Below are positions 56,102 to 64,000 of a DNA stretch of 64,000 bases, in pieces; within the stretch, counting starts at the first letter, position 1, and each line of letters opens with the position of its first letter. The DNA lies in assembly GCF_001940455.1 (NCBI RefSeq), contig NZ_MKQR01000018.1, positions 220,439 to 284,438 on the forward strand, written 5' to 3'. The notes under the pieces are model-generated. The model was given only the letters and a program-made list of their open reading frames with translations, was not told the origin of the DNA and did no database searches. The DNA comes from Actinokineospora bangkokensis (GTDB taxonomy: Bacteria; Actinomycetota; Actinomycetes; Mycobacteriales; Pseudonocardiaceae). The position numbers were made by a program, and so were the translations under genes.

Positions 56102-57994
56102 GTGGACCAGCGGGTGTCCGTGGCCGTGGTGGGGGCGGGGCCGAGCGGTGTCGGGCTGGTGGAGCGGATCGCGGCGAGCGCGCCGGAGCTGTTCCCCACC
56201 GGCCACCTGACCGTGCACCTGGTGGACCCGCACCCGCCGGGGGCGGGGCGGGTGTGGCGCTACGACCAGTCGCCGCTGCTGTGGATGAACTCGATGCCCG
56301 AGGACGTCACGATGTTCCTCGACGAGTCGGTGACCGCCGAGGGCCCGGTGCGGCCGGGGCCGACGCTGGCGGCGTGGGCGGCGCGGGTGCGCGGGTCGGG
56401 CGGCGACGGGGTGCCCGAGGACCTGCGCGAGGAGTTCGCGGCCAGCACGCCGACGAAGTTCCCCAGCCGCCGGTTGCAGAGCGCCTACCTGGACTGGTTC
56501 TTCCGCGACGCGCTGGCCGCGCTGCCGTCCAACGTGGACGTCGTGGTGCACGAGGACACCGCCGTGGACGTCACCGGCGGGCACGGCGGCCCGCAGTCGG
56601 TGTGGCTGGCCGAGGGCGCCGAGCCGCTGGTGGTCGACGTCGTGGTGATGGCCGTGGGCCACCTGGACGTCGCGCCGACCCCCGGGCAGCTGGCGCTGGC
56701 GGAGTACGCCGCCGAGCACGACCTGCGCTACGTGCCGCCCGCCTACACCTCCGACATCGACCTGTCCGCGCTGCAACCGGGCGAGGACGTGCTGGTGCGC
56801 GGCTTCGGCCTGGCGTTCATCGACCTGATGGCCCTGGTCACCGAGGGCCGCGGCGGCCGGTTCGAGCAGGTCGACGGCACGCTGGTGTACCACCCGTCCG
56901 GCAAGGAACCGCACCTGCACATCGGGTCCCGCCGCGGCGTGCCCTACCACGCCAAGCCCGGGTACCGGTTGCAGGGCGAGTTCGCGGGCCCGCCGCGCTT
57001 CTTCGACGTGGCGGCGGTGGAGCGGCTGACCGCGCGCGAGGAGCGGGTGGACTTCTGGCGGGACATGTGGCCGCTGGTCGCCAAGGACGTGGCCTGGTGC
57101 TACTACACCGAGCTGTACTCCGCGCACGGCGAGCGGACGGCGCTGCCGTTCGAGGAGTTCGAGCGCCGCTTCGCCGCCGCCGACTGGGGTTCGGCCGAGC
57201 TGCGCGCGCTGGTCGTCGAGGCCGTGCCCGCCGAGGAGGACCGCTTCGACCCCGAGCGGCTGGACAAGCCGCTGGCGGGCCTGACCTTCGCCGACGAGGC
57301 CGAGCTGACCGAGCACCTGCACGCCTACGTCCGCGCCGACATCGCCCGCCGCGCCGACCCCGCCCACAGCGCGGACATGGGCGCGTTCCTGGGCCTGCTG
57401 TTCGCCTTCGCCCAGATCGCGCGGGTCGTCGCCTCCGGCCGCCTCACCGACGACGCCCTCATCGACGACGTCGACACCTGGTGGTTCGGCTTCTTCTCCT
57501 ACTTCGCCAGCGGCCCCCCGGCCCCGCGCCTGGAGCAGCTGCTCGCCCTGTCCCGCGCGGGCGTCGTCTCCTTCGTCGGCCCGGACATGTGGGTCCGCGC
57601 CGACGGCGGCCGCTTCACCGCGGGCAGCCCCGCCGTCCCCGGCGAGCGCACCGCCACCGCCCTGGTCGAGGCCCGCCTCCCCCGCCCCAGCGTCGCCCGC
57701 GCCACCGACCCCCTCATCGTCGCCCTGCGCGACCGCGGCGAACTGGTCGAGGAGTCCCTGCCCGGCGGCCGCACCACCGGCCGCATCACCACCCGCACCT
57801 CCGGCGCCCTCGTCGAACGGGACGGCACCGCCCACCCCCGCCGCATCGCCCTCGGCCCCCACACCAGCATCCGAGCCGCGGCCGCCTTCTCCCGCCCGCA
57901 CACCAACGCCCCCGGCTTCCGCCGCAATGACCGCGTCGCCCGCACCATCCTCCGCACCCTCCACGCGGGCGGCCCCATCACCATCGACACCTGA
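56102..57994 (+). CDS. FAD/NAD(P)-binding protein
   Basis: 630 residues. The N-terminus carries AVVGAGPSGVGLVERIA, a Rossmann fold with GxGxxG. The FAD/NAD(P)-binding domain 9 features follow: PHPPGAGRVWRYDQSPLLWMN, VVMAVGHLD and VLVRGFGLAFIDL. The C-terminal third is helical without motif. The family is widespread but uncharacterised and may act as a flavoprotein oxidoreductase. GTG 56102 has GGAGGGAGGGG upstream. Confidence 0.88.
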   Translation: MDQRVSVAVVGAGPSGVGLVERIAASAPELFPTGHLTVHLVDPHPPGAGRVWRYDQSPLLWMNSMPEDVTMFLDESVTAEGPVRPGPTLAAWAARVRGSGGDGVPEDLREEFAASTPTKFPSRRLQSAYLDWFFRDALAALPSNVDVVVHEDTAVDVTGGHGGPQSVWLAEGAEPLVVDVVVMAVGHLDVAPTPGQLALAEYAAEHDLRYVPPAYTSDIDLSALQPGEDVLVRGFGLAFIDLMALVTEGRGGRFEQVDGTLVYHPSGKEPHLHIGSRRGVPYHAKPGYRLQGEFAGPPRFFDVAAVERLTAREERVDFWRDMWPLVAKDVAWCYYTELYSAHGERTALPFEEFERRFAAADWGSAELRALVVEAVPAEEDRFDPERLDKPLAGLTFADEAELTEHLHAYVRADIARRADPAHSADMGAFLGLLFAFAQIARVVASGRLTDDALIDDVDTWWFGFFSYFASGPPAPRLEQLLALSRAGVVSFVGPDMWVRADGGRFTAGSPAVPGERTATALVEARLPRPSVARATDPLIVALRDRGELVEESLPGGRTTGRITTRTSGALVERDGTAHPRRIALGPHTSIRAAAAFSRPHTNAPGFRRNDRVARTILRTLHAGGPITIDT

Positions 57995-58022
57995 CGGTCC
58001 CGGCGCGACCACCGGGGGCGGG

Positions 58023-58706
58023 TTAGTCCAGTGTGGAGGGTAGGCCGAAGGCGGCGTGGACGGCGGGGTCCATGAAGGCCGCGATCTCCACCGCCAAGCC
58101 GTCCCGCGAGCGGACGCGCACCAGTGCCTCCAGCTCACCCTCCTGGTAGCACGCGAACGCGGTGGTCCCGTTGGCCGGGACCTCCGCCACTTCCCACTCG
58201 CCCGTGAACACCCGCGAGGCCGTGTAGGCCAGGACCGCTTCCCTGCCGGACACCACCTCGTCCTCCGGCGGGGTCACCAGCACCACGTCCTCGGCGAGCA
58301 CCGACGACAGGTCCCCGTTCTCCCACGCTTCCGCGAAGCCCTCCGGCGGCGGTACCGGCGTGCCGGCAGCGACCTGGGAGGCCAACCGCTCAGCGAAGGG
58401 AAGCCGCTGCAACGCCGCCACCGCCTCCACGTCCACGTCCCCGGGCCACGGGTCCGGGTGGGGGCGCGGCTCGCCCGCCCGCTCGGCGCACACCTCGTCC
58501 GCCAGGGCGAGCAGCCACCCGCGCACGTCCTCTGGGCTGCCTGCCACCTCGTCGAACGCGCGCTGGAGCACTTCCGCCAGCGCGTCCTCCGCGTCCACGA
58601 CCGAGGCCAGCAGCAGGTAGCACCGGGTGGCCACGGCGTCCCGGTGGGGGGACACGAGGTCGGCGAAGGCGGTGGGGTCGCCGTCGCGGGCGGGGGAGGT
58701 GGTCAC
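58023..58706 (-). CDS. SigG/ECF-like protein with SnoaL domain but no region 4
   Basis: 227 residues. The first 75 residues resemble sigma region 2 (AFADLVSPHRDAVATRCYLL, EDVRGWLLALADEVCAER). A linker contains VAALQRLPFAERLA, which looks like only the first helix of region 4. Then a SnoaL-like domain runs to the end: FAEAWENGDLSSVLAEDVVL, VSGREAVLAYTASRVF. SigG- and ECF41-type sigma factors have this C-terminal domain, but here the DNA-binding region 4 is missing. It starts 10 bases after the sigF stop, so it is the third gene of the rsbW-sigF operon. It may regulate rather than initiate transcription. Confidence 0.65.
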   Translation of the reverse strand: MTTSPARDGDPTAFADLVSPHRDAVATRCYLLLASVVDAEDALAEVLQRAFDEVAGSPEDVRGWLLALADEVCAERAGEPRPHPDPWPGDVDVEAVAALQRLPFAERLASQVAAGTPVPPPEGFAEAWENGDLSSVLAEDVVLVTPPEDEVVSGREAVLAYTASRVFTGEWEVAEVPANGTTAFACYQEGELEALVRVRSRDGLAVEIAAFMDPAVHAAFGLPSTLD

Positions 58707-58716
58707 CCGGGGAAGC

Positions 58717-59496
58717 TTAGAGCTCGGAGCCGAGTTTGCCGCGCAGGCGGGAGAGGGTCTGGGCGAGCAGGCGGGAGACGTGCATCTGGGACAGGCCGAC
58801 GCGCTGGGCGATCTGGGACTGGGTCATGTTGCCGTAGAAGCGCAGGGTGAGGATGGTGCGCTCGCGCTCGGGGAGAGCGGCGACCAGCGGGCGCAGGGCC
58901 TCGTGGTACTCGACCTTCTCCAGCTCGGGGTCCTCGGCGCCCAGGGAGCGGACCAGCGGGCTCTCGGTCTCGCCGTCCTCGCGGGACTCGTCGACCGAGA
59001 CCGCCTGGTAGGCCTGCCCGACCTCCAGGCCCTCGTAGACGTCGTCGACCGGGAGGTCGAGGTGGCGGGCGAGCTCGGAGGGGGTGGGGGCGCGGCCCAG
59101 GCGCTGGAACAGCTCGCCGGTGGCGGCGCTGATCTCCAGGTGCAGCTCCTTGAGCCTGCGCGGCACCCGGATCGACCAGCTGGTGTCGCGGAAGTACCGG
59201 CGCACCTCGCCCATGATCGTCGGGATGGCGAAGGACAGGAAGTCGGTGCCGCGGGTGGGGTCGAACCGGTCCACGGCGTTGATCACGCCGAGGGTGGCGA
59301 CCTGGCGCAGGTCCTCGGTGGCCTGGCCGCGGTTGGCGAAGCGGATGGCGATGTGGTCGGCCAGCGGCAGGTGCCCGGTGACCAGCTCGTCGCGCAGGGC
59401 GGCGCGCTCGTCGGGGTCGGCGGACTCGGCGAGCCGGTGGAACAGCGGGACGAGGTGGTCGTACTCGGTGGACCGGGTGCGTTCGGTGGTGGGCAT
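58717..59496 (-). CDS. sigF: SigB/SigF-type stress sigma factor
   Basis: 259 residues with regions 2 to 4. Region 2 is HLPLADHIAIRFANRGQATEDLRQVATLGV, and DTSWSIRVPRRLKELHLEI is region 3. Region 4 is ERTILTLRFYGNMTQSQIAQRVGLSQMHVSRLL. This is the group 3 SigF family controlling stress or development. Its ATG overlaps the stop of the RsbW-like gene (ATGA), the usual coupling of a sigma factor with its anti-sigma factor. Confidence 0.95.
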   Translation of the reverse strand: MPTTERTRSTEYDHLVPLFHRLAESADPDERAALRDELVTGHLPLADHIAIRFANRGQATEDLRQVATLGVINAVDRFDPTRGTDFLSFAIPTIMGEVRRYFRDTSWSIRVPRRLKELHLEISAATGELFQRLGRAPTPSELARHLDLPVDDVYEGLEVGQAYQAVSVDESREDGETESPLVRSLGAEDPELEKVEYHEALRPLVAALPERERTILTLRFYGNMTQSQIAQRVGLSQMHVSRLLAQTLSRLRGKLGSEL

Positions 59497-59879
59497 CAGA
59501 CGTCCCCGCGTCGTTTGGTCAGGCTGAGCACCAGCCGGCCCCCCGCCACCTCGGAGGTCACGGTGTCGGCCAGCACGGACATGATCTCCCAGCTCAGCGT
59601 GTCGTGGTCCGGGCCGTCCCCGGGGTCGGCGTCCACGCTGCCCCGCACGGCCATCCGGCCCCGACCCGAGTCGAGCTGGCAGGCCAGCAGGCAGCCGGGG
59701 CGGGCGTGGGTGATCAGCGTGGAGCACATCTCGTCGACGGCCAGGCGGACGTCGGCGATGTCGTCGACGGTGAAGTCCTCGACCATCGCCAGGCTCGCCG
59801 CGACCGACCGCACGACCGGCAGCAGCGCCTGGTCGGCGTCGAACTCCACCCGAACCCGTCTGCCCTGCACAGGCACCAT
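59496..59879 (-). CDS. RsbW-like anti-sigma factor (HATPase)
   Basis: 127 residues of the GHKL ATPase fold. The N-box reads VDEMCSTLITHA: the Glu is present but the Asn that normally binds magnesium is Thr. ATP binding or kinase activity may be altered, as in some mycobacterial-type SigF antagonists. ATG 59879 has GGAGGTGG upstream. It is the first gene of the operon with sigF. Confidence 0.88.
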   Translation of the reverse strand: MVPVQGRRVRVEFDADQALLPVVRSVAASLAMVEDFTVDDIADVRLAVDEMCSTLITHARPGCLLACQLDSGRGRMAVRGSVDADPGDGPDHDTLSWEIMSVLADTVTSEVAGGRLVLSLTKRRGDV

Positions 59880-59905
59880 CAGCTGACCACCTCCGTGCGG
59901 GCCGA

Positions 59906-59930
59906 GTACCCGACCCCTCCCCGGGGAAAC
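59906..59930 (-). promoter_or_regulatory. SigF-type promoter of the rsbW-sigF operon
   Basis: On the minus strand GTTT (59927-59930), a 15-base spacer, then GGGTAC (59906-59911) match the actinobacterial SigB/SigF consensus GTTT-N15-17-GGGTAT. It ends 27 bases before the ATG at 59879, implying autoregulation. Confidence 0.6.
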
Positions 59931-59979
59931 CTCCCCCGGTCCGCCGTCGGGCGGACCCGGGTGCGAGGAGGTGCGATCG

Positions 59980-60597
59980 GTGGTGGAACGGCCGGTGGGG
60001 GCGCAGGAGTGGGTGCCCGGGGACGGTGGCCTGGACGAGCTGCGGGCGGCGATCGGGGGCTGCCGGGGGTGCGGCCTGTTCGAGCACGCCACGCAGCCGG
60101 TGTTCGGGCGGGGGCCCGCGGCGGCGCGGGTGGTGGTGGTCGGGGAGCAGCCGGGCGACCACGAGGACGTCGACGGGGAGCCGTTCACCGGCCCCGCGGG
60201 CAAGCTGCTGGACCGGGCGTTGGTGGAGGTGGGCCTGGACCGGGGCGAGCTGTACCTGACGAACGCGGTGAAGCACTTCCGGTTCCGCAGGCAGGGAAAG
60301 CGGCGCATCCACGAGACGCCCCGGCGCAGCGAGGTGGTGGCCTGCACGCCGTGGTTGGCCGCCGAGCTGGACCGGTTGTCCCCGGAGACGGTGGTGTGCC
60401 TGGGGGCGACGGCGGCCAAGGCGGTGCTCGGGCCGTCGTTCAAGCTCACCGAGCACCGGGGCGAGGAACTGCGCCCCGACGACGGGTTGGCGGCGGGATT
60501 GCGGGTGGTCACGACCGTCCACCCGTCGGCGGTATTGCGCGCACCCGACCGGGACAGCGCTTATGCCGACTTCGTCGCGGACCTCAAGGTGGTGTGA
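59980..60597 (+). CDS. UdgX family uracil-DNA glycosylase
   Basis: 205 residues. GEQPGDHED (54-62) and PFTGPAG are the family 4-like motifs. KRRIHETP (107-114) is the UdgX-specific loop whose His (His111) forms a covalent bond to the abasic deoxyribose. TTVHPSAVLR is motif 2, and C-R-G-C plus further Cys provide the Fe-S ligands. UdgX traps itself on uracil sites in DNA. GTG 59980 has GAGGAGG upstream (59971 would overlap it). Divergent from the SigF operon. Confidence 0.93.
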   Translation: MVERPVGAQEWVPGDGGLDELRAAIGGCRGCGLFEHATQPVFGRGPAAARVVVVGEQPGDHEDVDGEPFTGPAGKLLDRALVEVGLDRGELYLTNAVKHFRFRRQGKRRIHETPRRSEVVACTPWLAAELDRLSPETVVCLGATAAKAVLGPSFKLTEHRGEELRPDDGLAAGLRVVTTVHPSAVLRAPDRDSAYADFVADLKVV

Positions 60598-60625
60598 GCG
60601 GGTCCGGGTACCGCCCCTTACCGGG

Positions 60626-61843
60626 CTATTCCGGGCAATGCAGGTAGAAGCTGGTGATGCCCCGGTCGTCGAGGACGCGCACCATGTCCGGGCGGCCGTG
60701 CACGAACATCTCCGGTTCCACCCGCATGCGGTGCTTCCCGGTCTTCGCGGAACGGGAGAGCACGCCGATCCCGTGGTAGGGCAGCAACCGCGCGCTGAAC
60801 TTGTACTCGGGCATCAGGCGCAGCCCCAGCACCGGGATCGGCTTGGTGTGGATGGTGGCGCGGATGGCCCCCGGGAAGGCCAGCTCCTCCCACCGCAGGT
60901 CGGTGGCGGCCAGCTTCATCGCCCGGTACTCGTCCAGCGCCCAGCGCGAGCGCTCCCGGATGCCGTCGCCCAGGCCCGCCTCGCCCGCACCCAGGAAGGT
61001 CGACCGCAGCTCGTCGTAGCTCAGGCCGAGCTTGCGGATGTCGATGCTGGCCATCATGCTGCCCAGCCACCGGTCGTGCTCGGCGCCGGTGATCCCGTCG
61101 GCGCAGCGGTCGCGGCGCAGCGCGCGGAACCAGGCGTCGAACCGCTCCTGGAACCGCGGCACCACCGGTCGCAGCACGTCGGACATGTCGTGCAGGACCA
61201 CCCGCCCGGCCAGGCCCAGCGCCTCGACCCGCCCGCGCAGCTCGGCGACGTAGTTGACCGCCTCCACCGAGGTCACGCCGAAGGGCGGGCTGTAGAAGGT
61301 GCTGTCGGAGATGACGTGCACGACCGCGCCGGGCGCGTGCACCCTGCCCAGCAGCTCCGCGAAGCGGCCCAGGTGCAGCAGGGCGACGTCCTCGGCGGCG
61401 GTGGCGGCGGTGAGGTCGAAGCGCTTGACCGGGTTGCCGATCACGCAGAACGCGGGCAGCACCACCGCCAGCGGCCGGCCCGCGCGCACCGCGTCGACCA
61501 CCCGCGCCCGCCACGGGGAGTCGGCGGCGGCGAAGGCGGCGCGGGAGTTGAACTGGAAGGCGCGGTGGTTGAGCAGGGCCAGCACCCGCTCCACCGGGTC
61601 GTCGTCGCGGTGCAGCCGCGCGAACCGCTCCCAGCAGAACCGCGGCGACTCCGCCGACCCCAGCACCAGGGCGCGCAGGTCCGCGTCCAGCTCCCTGGTG
61701 CGCCCGGCGCGGTCGAGCGGGTCCGCCTCGGGCCATTCCGAGGGGCGGTACAGACCGGAATCGGTAATGGCTTCCCCGTGCGCGGCGACCGCCGCGTAAC
61801 CGTCGTTCCGGGTTCCTCTGCGGGCCAGGGTCTGCACGGGCAC
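60626..61843 (-). CDS. isonitrile (isocyanide) synthase, PvcA/DIT1 family
   Basis: About 405 residues from GTG 61843, which has GGGGGGA 6 bases upstream; an in-frame GTG at 61981 is the longest alternative. LPAFCVIGNPVKRFDL (about 129) and VHVISDSTFYSPPFGV (about 178) match the PvcA-family blocks, and LLPYHGIGVLS and IRATIHTKPIPVLGLRL lie in the C-terminal half. The family makes L-tyrosine/L-tryptophan isonitriles from the amino acid and ribulose-5-phosphate. No PvcB-like Fe/alpha-ketoglutarate dioxygenase or NRPS is nearby. A TetR gene lies upstream on the same strand. Confidence 0.82.
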   Translation of the reverse strand: MPVQTLARRGTRNDGYAAVAAHGEAITDSGLYRPSEWPEADPLDRAGRTRELDADLRALVLGSAESPRFCWERFARLHRDDDPVERVLALLNHRAFQFNSRAAFAAADSPWRARVVDAVRAGRPLAVVLPAFCVIGNPVKRFDLTAATAAEDVALLHLGRFAELLGRVHAPGAVVHVISDSTFYSPPFGVTSVEAVNYVAELRGRVEALGLAGRVVLHDMSDVLRPVVPRFQERFDAWFRALRRDRCADGITGAEHDRWLGSMMASIDIRKLGLSYDELRSTFLGAGEAGLGDGIRERSRWALDEYRAMKLAATDLRWEELAFPGAIRATIHTKPIPVLGLRLMPEYKFSARLLPYHGIGVLSRSAKTGKHRMRVEPEMFVHGRPDMVRVLDDRGITSFYLHCPE

Positions 61844-62017
61844 GGAAATTCCCCCCGGATTGACGTCGTCGACAATGGGCGGCGCGGTGAATTGCCACCA
61901 CCTTCCGGGCCACGAGCAGGTCGTGTCAAGCGCCGGAAAGTTCCCGTCCGCTTTTCGCGAATCGGGTGAGCAAGTCACCACCGGGGTTCTATCACGCCGG
62001 GAGCCGGGCCGCGGCGG

Positions 62018-62683
62018 TCAGCGGCGGGTCTCGAACAGGATCAGCGCGGTGTCGGTGAACATGCCCTCCAGGTCGGGCAGGCCGGGCGCGCCCGCGGTGT
62101 AGAGGCGGTGGCGGATGCGCTCGGCGGTGCCGCCGATGTAGAGGTCGAAGGTCTGCGGGGCGACCTCGCGCACCGCCGGGTCGGCGGCGCGGGCGCGGTC
62201 GTGCAGGGTGCGGAAGATGCCCGCGAAGGCCGCGTTGACCGCGCTGGTGCGCCTGGCCAGCTCCGGCCCGGCGCGCAGCGTCTCGATGTAGAGCGACCAC
62301 GCCGCGTCCGGGTGCCCGGCCAGCGCGGCGAGGAACGCCCGCCAGGACAGCCGGATCCGGCTCGCCCAGTCGTGCTTGGCCACCGGGTCGAGCGCGTCGC
62401 GCAGCGAGGAGCTGACCTCGGCGACGGCGGCGTCGAAGGCCGCCAGGAAGCAGGCCTGCTTGTCGTCGAAGTGCTCGTAGAAGGTCCGCCGGGACACCTC
62501 GGCGCGCACCACGAGGTCGTTGACGGTGGCGTCCGGGTAGCCCTTGGCCGCCACGACGTGCAGCACGGCCTCGATCAGCCTGCCCCGCTGCGAGGCCGCG
62601 ATGTCCTCGCGGCTGAGCCCGTGCCTGCCGCGGGGGAGCTGCCGCGGGCTGCGACCGGCCTGCCCGGAATTCACGCGGGCCAC
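62018..62683 (-). CDS. TetR family transcriptional regulator
   Basis: 221 residues. The helix-turn-helix is VNDLVVRAEVSRRTFYEHFDDKQACF, preceded by IEAVLHVVAAKGYPDATV. The C-terminal ligand domain is helical (ALAGHPDAAWSLYIETL). GTG 62683 has GGAGGGG 7 bases upstream. It lies upstream of the isonitrile synthase in the same direction, with 174 bases between, and may control it or itself. Confidence 0.92.
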   Translation of the reverse strand: MARVNSGQAGRSPRQLPRGRHGLSREDIAASQRGRLIEAVLHVVAAKGYPDATVNDLVVRAEVSRRTFYEHFDDKQACFLAAFDAAVAEVSSSLRDALDPVAKHDWASRIRLSWRAFLAALAGHPDAAWSLYIETLRAGPELARRTSAVNAAFAGIFRTLHDRARAADPAVREVAPQTFDLYIGGTAERIRHRLYTAGAPGLPDLEGMFTDTALILFETRR

Positions 62684-62868
62684 GTTATCACCCCTCCACA
62701 GGCCCCCGGCGAAATGTCGTCGGCCCACCCACAACCGCCGATTCCACAATTGCGCCGGGCACCGCCGGTGTGGTTGTCTCTGCTCTGGGTACGGTCGTGT
62801 TCCCAAGCGGGCCGCACCACCGGCACACCCCCGGGGCTGGGGAAACGGGTCCACACGCCTCGGGTACG

Positions 62869-62906
62869 GGTCGGGGCCCCACCGCCGCACCGGTGGGGCC
62901 CCGACC
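62869..62906 (-). terminator. hairpin terminator of htpG
   Basis: GGTCGGGGCCCCACCG/CGGTGGGGCCCCGACC, a perfect 16-bp stem with a 6-base loop, 23 bases beyond the htpG stop. Confidence 0.85.
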
Positions 62907-62929
62907 TCCCGCCCGAGGGCGGTGCGCAC

Positions 62930-64000
62930 CTACGACGGCAACGACCCCCGCAACCGCCCCGACACCAGGCGGATGAACCGGGCCGAGTCGGGCAGCTCGC
63001 CGCCCTCGGCCAGCACCGCGAGGTCGTGCAGGAGCGACGCGGTCTCGGCCAACCCCTCGTCCTCGGGCCGGGCCTCGTGCGCGGCGCGCAGCGACGACAC
63101 CAGCTCGTGGTCGGGGTTGAGCTCCAGGATCCGCTTGACCTTGGGCAGCTCGTGGCCCATCGCCCGGTACATCTTCTCCAGGTTGGGCGCGAGGTCGTCG
63201 GCGTCGCCGACCACGCAGGCGGGCGAGGTGGTCAGGCGGCTGGAGAGCCGGACCTCCTTGACGGTGTCCTTGAGCGCCTCGGACATCCAGCCCAGGAAGT
63301 CCTTGAACTGCTCCTGCTTCTGCTCGTCCTTGGCCTCGTCCAGGTCGACCTGGCCCTTGGCGATCGACTGGAACTTCTTCCCGTCGAACTCCGGCACCGC
63401 GTCCACCCACATCTCGTCGATGGGGTCGGTGAGCACCAGCACCTCGTAGCCCTTGGCCCGGAACGCCTCCAGGTGCGGGGAGTTCTCGATGACCGCCCGG
63501 TTGTCGCCGGTCATGTAGTAGATGTGCTGCTGGCCGTCCTTCATCCGCTCGACGTAGCCGCGCAGCGAGGTCTGCTGCTCGGGGTCGAGGGTGGAGTCGA
63601 ACGAGCAGATCTCCAGGATCGCGTCGCGGTTGTCGGCGTCCTGGACCAGGCCCTCCTTGACCGCCTTGCCGAACTCCGACCAGAACGTCTTGTACTTCTC
63701 CGCGTCCTGCCCGCGCAGCTCCTTGACCGTGGCGAGCACCTTCTTGACCAGGCGGCGGCGGATGAGCTGGATCTGCCGGTCCTGCTGCAGGGTCTCGCGG
63801 GAGACGTTGAGCGAGAGGTCGGCGGCGTCCACCACGCCCTTGACGAAGCGCAGGTACTCCGGGATGAGCGACTCGCAGTCGTCCATGATGAACACGCGCT
63901 TGACGTAGAGCTGGATGCCCCGGTTGGCGTCGCGCATGAACAGGTCGAGCGGGGCGTGCGAGGGGATGAACAGCAGCGCCTGGTACTCGAAGGTGCCCTC
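62930..64000 (-). CDS. htpG: molecular chaperone HtpG (Hsp90), 5' end outside window
   Basis: 356 residues of the C-terminal part. It enters at EGTFEYQALLFIPSHAP and continues through QLYVKRVFIMDDCESLIPEY, the middle-domain NVSRETLQQDRQI and FWSEFGKAVKEG, to the dimerisation domain ending SGRLRGSLPS. The N-terminal ATPase domain lies beyond 64000. Hsp90 proteins assist folding of stress-sensitive clients. Confidence 0.97.
   Translation of the reverse strand, partial: EGTFEYQALLFIPSHAPLDLFMRDANRGIQLYVKRVFIMDDCESLIPEYLRFVKGVVDAADLSLNVSRETLQQDRQIQLIRRRLVKKVLATVKELRGQDAEKYKTFWSEFGKAVKEGLVQDADNRDAILEICSFDSTLDPEQQTSLRGYVERMKDGQQHIYYMTGDNRAVIENSPHLEAFRAKGYEVLVLTDPIDEMWVDAVPEFDGKKFQSIAKGQVDLDEAKDEQKQEQFKDFLGWMSEALKDTVKEVRLSSRLTTSPACVVGDADDLAPNLEKMYRAMGHELPKVKRILELNPDHELVSSLRAAHEARPEDEGLAETASLLHDLAVLAEGGELPDSARFIRLVSGRLRGSLPS

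Overview
The window is very GC-rich (roughly 70-75 % by eye) and dense with GTG starts, GTGA/ATGA overlaps, strong hairpin terminators and families typical of filamentous actinomycetes: SigF with an RsbW-like anti-sigma, TIGR04222, DUF3040, snapalysin, a LytR-CpsA-Psr protein, UdgX and a lactate-monooxygenase-like flavoprotein. I infer an actinomycete chromosome, possibly Pseudonocardiales; the family assignment is a guess. I saw no rRNA, CRISPR array, transposase or integrase.

Positions 1-4100 look like an accessory island. They are visibly less GC-rich, hold a decayed histidine-kinase fragment spread over three frames and another frameshifted remnant, and end at a tRNA-Pro(GGG) with its own terminator. 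Inside is an intact two-gene conflict system on the minus strand: an EACC1-like adaptor (3035-3388), then after 3 bases a caspase fused to a nearly full-length EF-Tu-like module (1112-3031). The EF-Tu part keeps its P-loop but has lost the DxxG and NKxD guanine-site motifs, while segments that known toxins and proteases attack are retained. A decoy/sensor that triggers a suicide caspase is the best reading. This is the most interesting item in the window.

Positions 4200-13400 hold mostly housekeeping genes: an alpha/beta hydrolase, the overlapping cmk-plsC-der operon, DJ-1/PfpI and PhzF proteins, a 29-residue membrane peptide, a TPR protein and two unknown genes. Positions 13555-13706 are a self-contained unit for a 19-residue peptide with a perfect Shine-Dalgarno sequence and a terminator. 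Three secreted or surface proteins follow (13938-16490), two of them sharing a C-terminal domain.

Positions 16600-34300 are metabolic: a secreted beta-propeller protein, a lactate-monooxygenase/FAD-dehydrogenase pair, a MarR regulator, and a flavin reductase divergent from a peptide-type ABC importer joined to two flavin-dependent monooxygenases (a likely uptake-and-oxidation pathway). Then come a HAL-like lyase with an altered MIO motif, an SDR, and two secreted metallopeptidases. Positions 34400-50100 contain gcvH, a 1944-residue secreted nuclease, a pseudokinase-kinase fusion, a divergent ECF sigma/zinc-finger anti-sigma pair, an acyl-CoA dehydrogenase-like protein with an internal tandem repeat, an isochorismatase-like hydrolase and a secreted subtilisin.

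Positions 50200-64000 contain a MarR-MFS efflux operon with a perfect 30-bp operator palindrome, an LCP protein, a secreted I36-like inhibitor and a FAD/NAD-binding protein. A stress-sigma operon (rsbW-sigF-truncated SigG-like) is preceded by a SigF-type promoter. UdgX, an isolated isonitrile synthase with an upstream TetR regulator, and the 3' two-thirds of htpG complete the window.
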